Shown: in pieces, positions 23,601-38,479 of the stretch
How the letters are laid out: the number at the start of each line of letters is the position of its first letter
Numbering within the stretch: the stretch's first letter is position 1
Source: Reticulitermes lucifugus
Lineage: Eukaryota > Arthropoda > Insecta > Blattodea > Rhinotermitidae
Direction of reading: 5' to 3'
DNA length: 64,000 bases
NCBI GenBank assembly: GCA_026260175.1
Contig: JAKCWW010000328.1
Coordinates: forward strand, 43,030 to 107,029
Made by a program: the position numbers and the translations under genes
Notes under the pieces: generated by a model
Seen by the model: the letters and a program-made list of their open reading frames with translations, nothing else
Database searches by the model: none
Told to the model about the DNA's origin: nothing

Positions 23601-26084
23601 AGGACTAGAAGTATTAACTTGATGTATTATTAATTGAAAGAGAGATGGATGATTTTGCCAAGCAAATAACAATCCGCGGCTACGTTGTTAACCACTATTT
23701 CCTTTGAATTTTTTTTTGTATCCTCAAAGTTTAAGGAAAAGCGTATTAAATTATCAGATAAAATACGTAAATCGCACACTCATTTACGTCACACCAGCCC
23801 AACAAGTATTATATCAAGCGAAAGCACAAGTTCCCCTCATTTTATAACCCTTATAAATTATGTGGAAACAATTCCCTTAAAACACTTTTTCTTAAATGAT
23901 ATATATACGTATATATTATACAATAACAGATATATCAATTATATGATTAATTTTTACATGTCAATTAAATTTATTTATTTATCACGAAGTGGTGTTATCA
24001 TGAAAAAGATGTCAGTCACTCTCTTCTTCGATACACCCATGTATTTTGTTTATATAAAAAGAATCATTATCTACTTCTCTTGCAATCTCCATTCATTAAA
24101 CAGTCATCCGCTCATCTTAGGCCTCTCTTCTCGATTATGTAACTGGCTTGTAAATATAGGTTCGTATATCCATCCATGTCTGCATGTAGTGTTGGGACTT
24201 ATGTTTCACGTAAGAGACTTCTTTTTAACTGATGAGGAAAGATTACCATGCGATCAAATATTATAATTGTTTCACGGGGGAGTCCCAGTATTTGAATTAA
24301 TGTACTAGTACAGTGGTGCTGATAATAGCGTATTAATTATGTTCCACATATTAGTACAAACCCACATTTTTGCCCTAACACCTATCACATAACGCTGTAT
24401 TACAATCTCTTCGTAAGTAATATCTACTTCAAAAGGTACATTAACTCCATTACCTATGTCTACTACACAGATATTATACACTAGCTTAGAACTGTTACGA
24501 AAATACACTGGACAATAGAATACAATTTTAGAGGACTTATTTAACTTGTAAATTACAAGAATAGGCCTAACTGTATACATTTATAATGATTATAAATTTA
24601 CTCTAAATATTCCTAGGAAAAAATATAAATAACATTTCGTATTCCTATGCCTAAGCCAACTACTCACATGTCACCATGCCGACACTACACTTGCGTCGTT
24701 TTTTGTAGCGACCATCATTAGCCAAATCCGAGTGTTTATTTTCCTACTGGATCCTTCTTCTTTCATGAATATGAAAAATATTTATAGCTGAGCATTCAGC
24801 CAGCCACTGGGAGAAGAATTTTCTCCTTTTCTACGAAGGTAGGAGTAATGCTCAGTTATAAATATTCATATAATTACAGTCATTTTTAAGTGTATATGGC
24901 GGAAGCAATACAGATGGACCGAGGTATAGTGGCTTCACTTGGGCTCGTTCTGCTTTTGTATGCTAATGCCAGTGTTAGAATTCCCAGTTTCAGTGCCCAT
25001 TAATGCGAACTATGGAATTTATTTGCACAAGCAAATCGCATTATTTATTACATAACAAGTATTCTAAAAATGTGGAGAGGAGATGTTATTTCTTTTAAAT
25101 TCCTTGTGTTAGTCCACCTGTAATGCTTTCAAACGTCGGCATGGTCTGGATTATCAGGCAATAAGTCAGTGTCGGGAGCACACGTACTTTTTTCAAAAAC
25201 TCTATTAAAATTATCATCTTCGACGAAATAAATTTATTACATGTAAAAGGTTATTAAGTTAGGAAAATTGAACATATAACGACGTATACACTGTGTGTTC
25301 AGCTCGGAACTCTATTTTTACAACCTACTTAAACACACATTTGAATATCTTAAAGAATGACGAATGATGAGTTGGTTGCTCATAAGTACATACATTGTAA
25401 GGATTTTGTTATTTTCATTATTTTGTTACGTTACATCATAATTGAAACATATTTTCTTATTCTTTATTGGTCGGTTGCTGATAAAGAGAACGTGAAATTA
25501 TAATCTCTGTGAAGCATTAAGGAAAGGGCTGAGAAGGGCAAAGAACTATGTTGGGCGAATAGATATCTGGGCCGCAGCGACTGTTGAAATATGTAGAAAG
25601 TCTGATTGTTTTCATTTGCACACGTTTTCAGTCAAGCCACTTTATATATAGAAGCACAAGCTGGATTTCTCCTGTTCACCGCAGGACTAAATAGAAATAA
25701 ACGATCTATCTGTGGACTATAGTTGCAGAAGCCAGGCCCAGAGCCCTTGAATGATATGATATGGGAGTACTTCTTTATTTTTGGAAGCTGAGAGAGAATG
25801 TAAATTGATTTTCCTTTCTGAAATCGCAAGATTTACAGTACATAGTGCGAACAGGAGATAAGTAGATAACCAGTGGAAATCACAGTTCTCTTAAACATAT
25901 ATAATTAATGAAATTATCAAACAAAATATGTAATAACGTAATTAGTGAGCACTTTTTAATGATCCAATGGAAATTTTCTTGACTTTGAGAAAAACATTCT
26001 GAATTTTTTAAGAAAGCTTCGTATTTCAGTCTCACAAAATACAACTTAAATATCTATTGGTAGCTAGCTAGAAATACTTCTAAT
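20606..26084. other. Non-coding, downstream of prohormone-4
   Basis: Very AT-rich. Contains the small inverted repeat at 24777 and an open frame of 193 codons (23685-24266, +), which starts at a TTG, shows no domain and has composition like its surroundings. Confidence 0.5.
24777..24866. repeat. Short inverted repeat (20-bp arms)
   Basis: aatatttatagctgagcatt at 24777-24796 and aatgctcagttataaatatt at 24847-24866 are reverse complements with one mismatch; the 50-bp loop includes gagaagaattttctcc. Possibly a small MITE. Confidence 0.6.
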
Positions 26085-26434
26085 TCCATGTAATTAGTTT
26101 TTATTTTAAGCAAAAGTTAAATTCAAAACAAACTTAAATAGTACAGGTTTAGAATGCGATAATATTTTAAAGGTATACCTTTTATGTTAAATCGACTGTG
26201 TTTAAAACTACACTGATAATGATATGTCTTACTGCACCAGTCGGCTTTTGATATGTCTTGGATATGAATACTGGGGACGAGTGACAACTGGACGAAAAAA
26301 GGAGACAGACAGCCTGGCAAGATGATTCAAATCAGGTTTATGAAGCATAGGGGAGTACACATGTACAGGAGGAAGTAGGAGAAGTAATGATGGAACGTTT
26401 CTGGTAGGATGGGAGGAGTGAAGGGAAGGGGCGC
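26085..26434 (-). other. Likely 3' UTR of prohormone-4
   Basis: Sequence downstream of the TGA on the minus strand. An AATAAA on that strand (tttatt at 26102-26107) lies about 330 bp after the stop and is the first good polyadenylation signal seen. The cleavage site near 26085 is inferred; a second AATAAA occurs around 25773-25778. Confidence 0.45.
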
Positions 26435-26628
26435 TCAGTCCAGGAAGCCAGTATTAACCAATTTCTCAAGGAAGAATTTGACGTCTCCCAGTTCGGAGTC
26501 CTTGATGCCTAGACTTTTGAGCATACCCAGATCTCCGTTCTCTACCGCCATGAAGACGGAACGCAAATGCTCCAGATCGGAACGCATCAAATGCAGTGCC
26601 GCTCCAAAGTCTTCAATAGTCTGAGATT
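26435..26628 (-). CDS. prohormone-4: Prohormone-4 terminal coding exon with stop
   Basis: A 194-bp coding part of the last exon. The acceptor is CTTTTTCAG just above 26628 (+ strand pattern ctgaaaaagg). After the split Glu codon it reads [60 protein letters not shown] and FLD, then TGA at 26435-26437. Amphipathic helical pattern, no cysteines, no dibasic site. This is the most conserved-looking part of the precursor and supported the family call. The plus-strand open frame at 26409-26624 is its antisense shadow. Confidence 0.92.
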
Positions 26629-26962
26629 CTGAAAAAGGAAAGCGAAATCGAGTCTTCAGTAAACATCAAAATAATGTAGAAGTTCTCTCGAAATAGCAAA
26701 CACAATTTCTTACGAAACCCTTTATAAATGATAGGGCAAATGCTGGTCAGAATATAGCTGGTGTATCAGTTAAGTTCCTTTTAGCCTGTTTGCTATTTTC
26801 GGGTTTCCTATAATTCTTACAGCGATTACAGGTTTATCGCTTTATATAGGCTTCAGTTATTACCTTCTTAATTCTTAGCGGTTTATGTCTCATGACTGTA
26901 TTTTTCCACTTGATAAATTCGACTGGTGTAACGTTTATAAACAAGGAAAACCCCACAACATT

Positions 26963-26993
<31 letters not shown>

Positions 26994-29900
26994 ATGTATT
27001 TATGTATGTATGTATGTATGTATGTATGTATGTATGTATGCGTGTATGTATGTATGCGTCTATGTATGTATGTATTGATGTATGTATGTATGTATGTATG
27101 TATGTATGTGTGTATGTTTTCGTATATATATGTATATTTTTGCTTATAAACATGTACGTTTATATATGTGTGTATGTATGTACGTATACATATTTATTAC
27201 ATAAAAGTGTAATATACTTTCAAGCTGCAGCAGATGGAGAAAAAAATATATACTATAAAAGCTTTCTGAAGAGTAACAAAAATTCCAGTATTTATAACAG
27301 AAAGCAACCGCCGTGGAAACGTGAACACTTGAGTAAAGACAGTAGCCAGTCAGAGTTGTAGGTCTATGTACAAGGGAATTAAGAAATTATTGAATTTGGT
27401 GAATGCCTGTTGCCATTCTGTTTATAATCTTTCGTTTCCCGTATCGCATGTAAATGAAACAATAAAATACCCAAACTATAAATATAATTCTTTTTCTGTG
27501 GATATCTCATCGCAGGGTAAGATCATAAATTTCACCCTAGAACAGGCCATGAAAGCCCAGAAGGGAGTAGAGGTATTGCTCTACTCTTTCTTTAACCTCG
27601 GCGCTAAATGCGGGTGGGTGGTCAACGCCACGCCCCAGCCGCTTTATCCCTGGGAAAGAGACCCGGTACCCATTGTACAAGGCTCTACACCATCTGGCTG
27701 TGAAAAATGTATGCGAGAAATATGTCGTTTTGATGTTGAGAATCACCCACAAATTTAAGTAAATATAAAACGCCTTATTTAGTAATCAAATCCGAGATTA
27801 TACTCGTATAAGACATCTTGACTTTCCTTGTTTTTTCCGAGGGAAATACATTACTCCACAACCACTCCCAGAAAGCTGACAGAGCTGAGTCTGATATCAA
27901 TTTATTAACTGACTACGGAGTTTCTTACGGCGATTTGAGCCATTTTGATATAACTTTGGTTTATTGACCTTTGTCTTTAATATTCACACACTTTTGAGTA
28001 ACAACCCTTTATTATGCCAGTCTTCTCCTCCAAATACGGCATAGGTCATTTAATATGGAGCTGCTTATTTCCATATTTCTTTCTCAGTGTAACATATTAA
28101 TTAAAATATTGTTCTGAATACAATTTTTTCTTATTGAATTGATTCTCCCAAAAGCCTAACTATTACACAGGGAATGACCTGTATTATTCTTACTTTATTT
28201 CTCTTTTTATAGTCTGCTTCAGTTTGGGCGATGGTTAAAAGTGTCTGCTCTAAAAAGTTTCAGTTTTTGATTAGTATCTTGATACAAAGAACACTCACAC
28301 ATTCTAGATGTAACCAAAACCTAAATGTGTTAATCATAATTATGAATAAATAGGCGAAAGATAAAGTAAGAGGTGAAGCTGTTCCTCTGCAAAACATCAA
28401 TTACGCGGGGGAGTAGAGGTATAGCTCCTCTCAATCTCAATCTCGGTCTTAGATAGGGTGAGTAGTTGGCGTAACGCACCAGTCACTTTATACCCGGGTA
28501 AAGATCCCCAGTGCACATTAACATAAAGGCATGTGGCCCCAGAGCTAGTGTGACCTTCTGGGAAGAAAATAGCCTCTTGACCCTGGCGGGAATCGATTCA
28601 CGATTTCTCGGATATCTAGCCCGTAGCCTATGCATGGTGTCGATTGTCATATTCCGAATCCCGAATAAACAAATGTGCAGGAAAATTCATACGCAGATAG
28701 TGTAGACCTAGCAGACGAATCAGTTGCATTTTGCAGAAATTGGATTATAATTGGTAATTATAGCAATCTTGCAGTCAGCTGTTAGCTAACAGAAATATTC
28801 TTCCAGTAGCATCTCGTTTTTTAAAAATCGTTCTACTTGGCAGTAGAAAGAAGGTAGTTTTTACTTTTATCTCTTTCAGAAGGTGGTTTATACATTTGCT
28901 AATGACGTGCTTTCTTGATTACTAGCACCCTGTTTTCTGCAGTACCATTAGCCGAAAAGAGAATTCATGAAAGTAAAAGGGATGTAATTTTACTATACAA
29001 GTGACAACACATATACTTGTCTATAAGCCATATATATATATAGATATATTGAGCTACATAATAAATATCTGAGCTCTAAGATCATGTTAAGTAGGTAAAT
29101 TGCACTCTATGGTTGGTTCTCTTCTTAATAAAAATTGTCTTAAATTTTCGCGCTTTACGACGGTCGATTTTGATCCATTGTGTTGATATAACGTAAGGCC
29201 GCAATATGCGCCATCGAAAGAGACAACAGAAAAAGTTGAGGTCAACAGCGCGGGCACTAGGCAGCTGACAAGAAGAATACCTTCCTTTTAGTACGAGAGG
29301 TTTTCAACACCACGTCAGACAACTCGGGTGACTTTGAGTCTTATTAACGTGAAGACAATCACAAAACTTGGTAAAGGTAACCTACCATGACGGTTGCCTA
29401 ATAACTGCCTGCACAGTACAAAGCAAGAACGTTCAGCTGTAAAGCAGCGACCACGTAATGTTACGTAGCTTACAGAAGATGTGGTTAAAATGCATAAACC
29501 GCCGTACCTTAGATTAGAACGCTTATCTCACATTTCGTTTCCTTCCGGTTGGGTGCCTCCAATTTGGTAATGAATTCCTGGTTATTAAATGCTAATTATT
29601 TTTAGTGTTCATGGCACATTAAATTTTTTGTAAAGAGCCGTGCCATGGCTCAATCGCCGACCTGTCACCTTGGAGTCATGGATTCAATCCCAGACCAGTC
29701 TCTGTGGTATTTGAAGGGCACAGAGTGGCACGAAGATCAGATTTTCTTCGATTACTTCTGTTTTCTCCTGTTCGTATTATTCCAAAAGTGCCCCACACTC
29801 ATTCTTACGTGTATCACTGAAGTTACACAATCCTATGCGTGATTATTAGGGTTCCGCTGCGGCCTAAACGAGATCTTCGCTCTTCTGGGATTTTACGCAG

Positions 29901-32900
29901 CTTAGATTGGTATTTTGTATTTTGGTATATCAATCCCATCTTTAAGGGTCAAGCAGTTCAAGAAGAATTATATGCGCGATAAACGATAAAAAGTGAACAC
30001 ATTTAGCTCCAAATTTCTCTTTATTTCTGGCCTGTTGCTCCATCTTCTCACCAAATCTACTAAATAATATAGAAAAAAGGTAAAGTTATTCCTCTGTATG
30101 CCGTAAGGCTTATGGGGGTGTGAATATTTAGTCACACTGAATTATAATCTCGGCACTATGTGGAGGTGATTGTTCAGCTTCTCGGATCGACCGGTTTTTT
30201 CCGGGAGAGAAGCCGCTATTTCATATTGAGTAGGAGGCTGTATGGGCCCCTGAGGCGTTCTGGACCTTTTCGGAAAGAAAATGTCTCTTGCCTGCGCCGG
30301 AAGTCGAATCACGATTTCTCGGTCGTTCAGCCCGTAGCCTAGTCACTATGCCGACTTCACTATCCGGCCTTACTAATGTTTAAATGTTGAATAAGTGTTA
30401 TAAATATACCGATTTTTTTTTGCTAAGACGTGGTAAAACACGGGCCTTAGGAAAATAAATTTGCAGAATCAATTCCTGTTTAAATACTTAGGTGCATCTG
30501 CAAATCTTCAAATACGATCGACAGTCTGCGGAACAGAGTACTCTGTTCGGTTATGTTGCAGATACAGATATGAAGATATTTACACTATCTGTGGTTAGAG
30601 TTATTTTTGCTCATATTTAATTGAATATTCGCCTTTTGGAAAGGCGTTTTAACACAAGTGAAAGATGTTAATAAAATTGCATTTTATTGCAACAACAAAG
30701 GAATTGGCAGGTTAACGGTTTTGTGAAGTTGATAAAGCTGTATTTTAGATTTATACAGTTTAGGATCTACAGTTCCAAAATAGAAAACAAGTTAAGTTTG
30801 CTCAGGAATTTTTAATTTAGATCTCCAAAACAAATATTATCGAAATCCCAAAAATAGTGCCATAAATGAAACTTGCGAGCGAATGGGAAAAACCTCCTCA
30901 TTCTGTATTAATTAACAAGACGAATCTCATTACAAAAGTTAATGACTAGCCACTTCCTTCAAACTATTTTTTGCAGAAATATTAAAATAATATATCACAT
31001 TATGTAACACACACTTCCGTCACATTATAACCTATTACAAAGAGCAAGGCCTTCCACTTGTCGATTGGCTGTGGTTGATTTAGAACACATTTTATTTCTG
31101 CTGTTTTTTTTTCAGAAAATTATGAATTAAGGGCTTCTAATTAATTTTCATGCAGTATGTTCTGGCAACATGTTGTTTAGTGATGTGTAAAAACGTCATT
31201 ATCTGAATACAATTGCCGTTGATTTAATTCTAGTTAACAAACCGTCTGTTGCATTTTACAAGTAACAGTCAGCGATTACTAACTGCTACAGTTGAAATAC
31301 GAAAGCTATGACGTGTCTATTAAAGCCACTTGTACCAGAGTGTATCCTCCTTTAAACCCTTAGGGACAGTAAGAGCTATTTTCACAACTAATTGGCATAA
31401 AGAACTAAATAATTACAGAAAATCTGTCTATCCCCGTAATTTTTGTCGTTATTAAAATATAAATGGATCTTATAATTTTGCAGCGCCGGTTTACTTTGAA
31501 TGCAATGTCGAATTCTGGGAAATGTGTAGTTCGCTATCAGTATGAAATATTGGTCACGTAATGGATTTCAGTTTTCTATTGCTGCCATTGTATTTTAGCA
31601 CAAAGCCCTTTTTTTGAAATAGTTACACAATTCCTCTAACACGGTCATAGAGTTATACTGGAGCTCGTTACTGTTATGCATGAACTCTTTGAAGTGGAGG
31701 CAATATGCCTGCTTTTGTGCCTGTATAGTTGGTTCGTCGCAAGTTTAATTCAGACATTTCGAGTGACAATTATACTAGTTTCCGTAAGGACAGTAGGTGT
31801 TCGAGTCTTTTTAACCCACCCTTTCTAGTGCAACAACGTTGTATCCTGCCCGTATAACAATTTTGTTATTTATTCCAATAATACTTGTAAAATACTTCTT
31901 CGTTCAGGAAAAAAATAACACTCTATTCGTTTACGTATATTGATATTTATTCCTTACATATTTACTAGTCAGTAATTCTGTAGCGAGGCCGATCCCAGTG
32001 GCCGTGCGGTCTAAGGCGTGGGTCTTCGGCCGCTCGTTTACTAGGATCNNNNNNNNNNNNNNNNNNNNNNNNNNNNNNNNNNNNNNNNNNNNNNNNNNNN
32101 NNNNNNNNNNNNNNNNNNNNNNNNNNNNNNNNNNNNNNNNNNNNNNNNNNNNNNNNNNNNNNNNNNNNNNNNNNNNNNNNNNNNNNNNNNNNNNNNNNNN
32201 NNNNNNNNNNNNNNNNNNNNNNNNNNNNNNNNNNNNNNNNNNNNNNNNNNNNNNNNNNNNNNNNNNNNNNNNNNNNNNNNNNNNNNNNNNNNNNNNNNNN
32301 NNNNNNNNNNNNNNNNNNNNNNNNNNNNNNNNNNNNNNNNNNNNNNNNNNNNNNNNNNNNNNNNNNNNNNNNNNNNNNNNNNNNNNNNNNNNNNNNNNNN
32401 NNNNNNNNNNNNNNNNNNNNNNNNNNNNNNNNNNNNNNNNNNNNNNNNNNNNNNNNNNNNNNNNNNNNNTGACCATGAAACCTCGACGAAACGAGGAGGC
32501 CCAGGCCCACATAGGGCTGTCGAGCCATAGAAGAAGAAGAATTCTGTAGCGACCTTGCTGTACGTATTCTTGTCGGTAGTTGTTAAGTTGCAAAAGCCTG
32601 ATAATGCCGACATTCATGTGTGTATTATAATTAAAGGACTGAATTCACCATACTAATCTTCTTGCAAGAACTTCTGTTCTGAAAATGCGATTCTAAGAAT
32701 ATTTGACCTCCAGCATTTAAAGCCTTAACTCCAGAAACAAAGCTATAAATCAGAATCCAAAAACAGTAGCACTTATTGATTCGGCCGCTGTAAAGCCTCG
32801 AATAGCACATTCATCCACTTCTTTTTAATTTTTCTGGGACAATGAACTATATGCTGAAAAACCTAAGCACAGTAATGTGTGCCGTCCGGTAGGAGAGTTG

Positions 32901-35900
32901 GTGTTTGGACTCGTTTTAACTGTTGGACTTTTCTTTTTTTCACCACGTCCAGACAGGGACTATGATTTACCTTACTTCTTATCCATTCCCTGCATATATA
33001 TTGGAAGTCAAAAAATAATGCAGGTAGCTCGTCTTGCACAGAGTTGAAGCAATGAGCGTCAGTTTTTTTGCTGATATTGCATATTTTTTCCCGCAGGTTT
33101 CACATTTTGTTTACAGTTTGCTATGCAAATCAAATATTTAATATATTTGCTTTGTGTTAGTAAAATTTTAGTGTGTCTGAAAATGGAAGACCAGATTTTA
33201 GACATACAAGCTACATCATTAATTTTTAAGGGGCTAAATTTTTTGAAGTGAAAGGATGAAAATAGCGAGCAGAGACAGTGTTCTCAAAGGGCAAGGATGC
33301 ACTTTTATACATGTGGTATCAGTAACGTCCAAGCAGAAGATCTGACATCACAACACCATAATTAATTCTATAATAATGTGTGGAGTGTTACCTCCACGCC
33401 CCTGTAAATTTCCACGGCATAGACATACCTGAGAGAGCTATGGCAACCTTCTCAACTCCGCCAAGTGGCTCCAATGCGTCTCTAGCCTTGCTGCCAAAGA
33501 GTTTTTCCAGGTAGTTGGGTCCGTGGCTTGCAAGAAGCGACTGCAGGAAACTTGCTGTCTCTTCTACAGGTGGTCGTTTCGCTACGAATAAAAGCAAACA
33601 CAACTGAATTACACAACATTTATCCGTATCAACGTAATAAATATGTTCAGCCGTATGATTTTGTGTGTTAAGTATTTAAATGCCGTGTTTGTACTGCTGT
33701 ACAAAGTTTAGGTTTTATAGCCTTGAAAAGGTAAATTCTGAGGTTCCCTCGGCTGTGACTGAAGACTGCCTTCTTTTGGAATGGGCAATAACCTCTGAGA
33801 CGTCGGGACAAGTATAAAACAACACGGAATTGCACCCAAGGGGAGAGCAGCCTTTAAGATTATAATGTGATTAAACATACAAACAATGATTTCCTGCGGA
33901 TATCGAAAGAGGCAGGCGCGGAATATTTCAAAGTACCATAACCACATTGGGCTGGACAGAAACTATGGAAATATACGAAGAACTTGTCAGTGTAGTCGAT
34001 TAGCGGGCCAGAAATTTAAACCTTATAGCGCAAGAATAGAATTATAGCGGACCCTGAGCCTGACACGCTTGGTTTTACTGTCATGAATTTGCCCACAAAG
34101 GTGGTTCTTCTTTCAACATTTTACCAATATTACTTTACTTAATAATTTGAAACATTTCAAAACGTATATCAGTTAGACGACATACGATAGAGTGGCTGTT
34201 ATTTAAATAATGTAGGAATCTCCCTGAAGTCCGTTTGCTTTACCAGTGATGGAACAAAAAAACCTAAAGAGCAATCAGCATCAGTTTGAATTACTTTCTC
34301 TCCACCTTTCATGAGTTATGACAATGGTAAAAGAGCTGCGAAGACGATGAAATATGACCAGCTTTTTAGTCACAGTTTATTTAAAATTTGTACAAGAGTG
34401 TTAGGAAATATTTCAGGTTACTATTTTTTTTTAAATTCTTGGCGTTTAACACCAACCACCAACTTGCTCTGAGATTTATGATGGGTAGTAGAGCTCCATT
34501 ATATGTTGTGGGGTGAATTTTACTTTTAACTTTTTAAAAATATTCGTACCTTCAAGGGAAAAATGTGCAAGTTAATTATCCAATTCTGTGTATAATTTCC
34601 ACCAATTCCCATTATATTAAAATGAATGAGTAACTTTTAAGTTTCGCAAAGTCGTTTTTATTTGAAATTTTTAAGGCATAAAAGGACTTTGTGTATATCT
34701 CTTTAATCTTATATAAATTTGGCCTCTATGTCTGTAATAGTGCTTAGGTTGTTATCATGTAAATGAAAGCTACATTCTCTAAAATGTTTTCTTACCCGAA
34801 GTTGCATGTCTTTCGAAGAGATTTTACCTTAAGTCATTTTGGGACTGTAATAGCGTCGCTGACAACGCCACGTCGTTACTTTTGGTTGTGATATTCAACA
34901 ATGTTTTGTGTTTAGCTATCTCCGGTGGCAAAAGATCCATAAGAAATTGGATGAGGACGGAAATTTGAAAGGAGGAACATGCACACATTCACAGAGCATT
35001 GTGATATCGTAGCCATATTTTTCTGTTATTAAAAGAAAGAATGCTAAAATGAGTTAGTCTGACGCGGAATATGGGTTTAACCCAATTAATCCGGGCGAGA
35101 CTCTTGCGATTGGTTCTGTATGCATTAATGTAATGGCATCGTTAAAATATTACCCGATGAATACGGAAGCAGAAGATATTCATTGTATGTTGTCACTTAA
35201 ATTATTGTGTAACAAACAAAATAATTTAGTACATTTTGCGCCTGATTACATTCTTTATTGTTTGAAGTACAAACGCCCACACTGTTCGTGTTCAACACGT
35301 GTACGCGTAAGCATCAAGTGGTGACAGGGTGCTTTGTCTGCGTTTTCGTTTTCGATTTTACCAACGGACCTTATTCAATATAGAAGAATGAAGACGTAGA
35401 GATAATCTACACAATATTAATGGTGAGATTCAGAGTGGTCTATTTTATGTTGAAACGTCAAATTTGAGGATGGGTGACACGAAAGATCGTGCGTTTAGGG
35501 CACGAATGAAGAGAGGTAACAAGTTACGTGCGTGCTATGCGAGTCACATATCATGAAAACAGCAAAATGTGCGGAATACCTGCTAATATTGCGAAAGAAA
35601 CTGGCACGGAAAACCGATCGGCAGTGATTTCAAGCTTCCGCCGCGATATTGACGATATCTGCGCTCTTTCTTCCTTCCTCTTCCTCTCCTACTTCGACTC
35701 TTGACCCGTGAAAATGGGACCGATACGTTGTCCCGAAACGTCGGTAAACGATTACCACACGACGCCGCGTAATATCCCAGAAGAGCGCAGATCCGATCAG
35801 CAGTGTTTCATCATTTTTGGCGATGGCCGCGCAATAGTAACCCCTCAACGTACATAAATAATACGTTAAGTTTATGAATTATATAAGACTTCGGAATTGG

Positions 35901-38447
35901 AAGTGGACTTAGACGAAAGACGCAACGGGAGGCTGGTTAAAATTATAAAATTATATAATAAGGAGTTCTATTGCTTATACACCCAACCATGTTTTACTGG
36001 GGGGAGTGAACATTTTGTCTTGTTATTTATGTATAGTTTATCTAAACTTTGTGTGGCTTAGGCTATGTAGTGTCAATATTAAGGGTTAGATGGGCAGGGC
36101 ATATAACAAGAATAAGCGAGACAAGGTACTTTTTTCAAAACTTAAATAAGAAATTTTAAAGGAATTTTAAACTTGGCCACGTGGGAGTAGATGGATGTAA
36201 AATAAATCAGAGGATATGGGAACATACATTAGAGTAATGTGGCTCAAAATAGAGACAACTTTTTTTACGAGTAGGTCGATTTAAAAACATGCTAGCCTAA
36301 TGCAAGTCACAAATGAAGGAAAACAATCAGGTATGCAGATTTTTCCATTTAAAGTCTAATTTTGATTGGATAAAAAAGTGCGTTATTTCATAGCTTTCGT
36401 AAACGTAAGAAAGCTGTAAATTTCAACATGCAATTCAGTCAAATTTTATAAGCGATAGAGAGAAAGTACACAAATTGTAACATTGCGTAAGAATATTTGT
36501 AACAACGTAAATGGCTTAAAGATATTTATTCGTATAAAGGTAATATTACAATTGAACTTGCAGGTTGAATTATATAGCAAAAAATAATACTTACCATGTT
36601 AGACCTAGGACAAGCGGGATTGTGAATTGCTCAAACTTTGCCAGGGTGATAAACCAGCTTATAAAAATATGTGCAAATTAAAAATAAATGGTGCTGTGTC
36701 GGTACAGTCAGTAACAGAAAATGAATGCATGCAGATAAGAGTAATTTCCCAACACAGGTCATTAATGCTCGGTAAGTTATATGACTGTTACTTGAAGCCA
36801 GTAAATCTGTGTGCAAAGAACACAATAAATTACACAATTTACTCGGGCACGTCATTCGTTACGTGTTGTTCTTTACTAACAACTAACACAATGCTCTATC
36901 CCTATATTCCATATTTGAATTTGTGTGATAAGAAATCAGGATGCGCAGTGCCATTACACTGAGTATTATTTCGAATGGATTTGAAATATGGTGTCATACT
37001 TAGAGAATAACACAGAAATTACTGTATTTGGAAAAATATGTTCTCGAAAACCTATGGAACGAATAAGAATGCAGTTACTATGCAGTTTTGTGTCTTAAAT
37101 ACCAGTATCGAGGAACGTTCTGGTCTACACAGTCAACGGCGGAACCTCCCCTCGAATTATTAGCTTGTGCGTAATTGTAAAAGCAATTATTTCTGAAGAT
37201 TTTTGTGAAAATGACTAGGCTAAGTTTTTGTAAATTTGACTACGAGTGTGCGGCATTATTTGATATTAATATCAAAGTTTGTATAGTTTTATTCTTGTTT
37301 GCATCTCTTTTTTAGAACAAACCAATATTTCACAATGGTTGTATTTTTCGTACCAAATTTCATTTTTTATCATTAAACATATGATCCTCCCCTTAAATAA
37401 TCCATGGATCCGCCACTGTACGCAGGTCACGTGGTAAAGTTACGACAGTAAATCTAGGAGATTAACCGGCCTGTGTACATTCTGAGAGGGTAGAGGAAAG
37501 AAATGCTTATATTATACTTGGAGCAACAAGGAGAGGGCAAAGTAATTCCAACACACGTCATAGAGAAACGGACTGTGTTTGTGCGAGATGGACAGAGCTA
37601 GCCCGGGATCATAGCCGTGGCATTACCAGTGCTGGGCTTTGGGCCGTGCCATTGCGGTGTCTGTGTCGTCAGTATTTTGTTTTAGCCTGTAAGATTTTTA
37701 AGTGGAACGTTTACTTTATTTGACGTCACTTAGTTTTTGCTTAATAAAGTAAGCACACTGTAAACTTGCATCTTTTCATTTGTCTTTTGAATATGAAAAT
37801 CATGGGGTGGAATATTGATGCTGATAGTGCAAAGTGAGATACATGTTGATTGCTTATCCGACTGGTATTAATGACAGTGGATTGTATGTTGTTCATTGTA
37901 TTAATGAGTGCATGACGCGTGTAATAAATATTTAATATTACAGTGCATTAGCCGAAATCTGCTATGGATGTTTATGGGCGTGTTTTGTTATATTCGTAGT
38001 ATGAAGATGAGAGTTTATGGCAACTGTAGCATATATCTCAATAATAATATTTTGGGTCTTTCCCTTAAAGCGTTTTCTATGGTCTTCCTAAACTTATAGA
38101 TCACTTTTAATTCGTAAATGACTACCTGCACAATCAACTAACCCAATTACACAGCACTCATAATCCAGACACTAAGCATTATGTGTGTATGTATGTATGT
38201 ATGTATGTATGTATGTATGTATGTATGTTTGTATGTATGTACATATGTATGTATGTCTGTATATATGTATGTATGTATATATGTATGTATGTATGTATGT
38301 TTGTATGTATGTACGTGTGTATGTATGTATATATGTATGTATTATGTATGTATGTAGGTATTTAGGTATGTATGTATGCATGTATTTATGTGTGTATGTA
38401 TGTATTATGTATGTATATATGCATGTATACATGCATGTATGCATGTC

Positions 38448-38479
<32 letters not shown>

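Noticed and set aside
26409-26624. 71-codon plus-strand frame
   Set aside because: Antisense shadow of the terminal prohormone-4 exon.
26885-27361. 158-codon plus-strand frame
   Set aside because: Most of it is the TG/TATG microsatellite; the rest shows no domain or coding bias.
29210-29330. Possible rRNA fragment (tagtacgagagg)
   Set aside because: Only a short word resembles large-subunit rRNA; the flanks do not align from memory.
31931-32617. Four frames of 183-228 codons
   Set aside because: They consist mostly of N translated as X, with SINE sequence at the ends.
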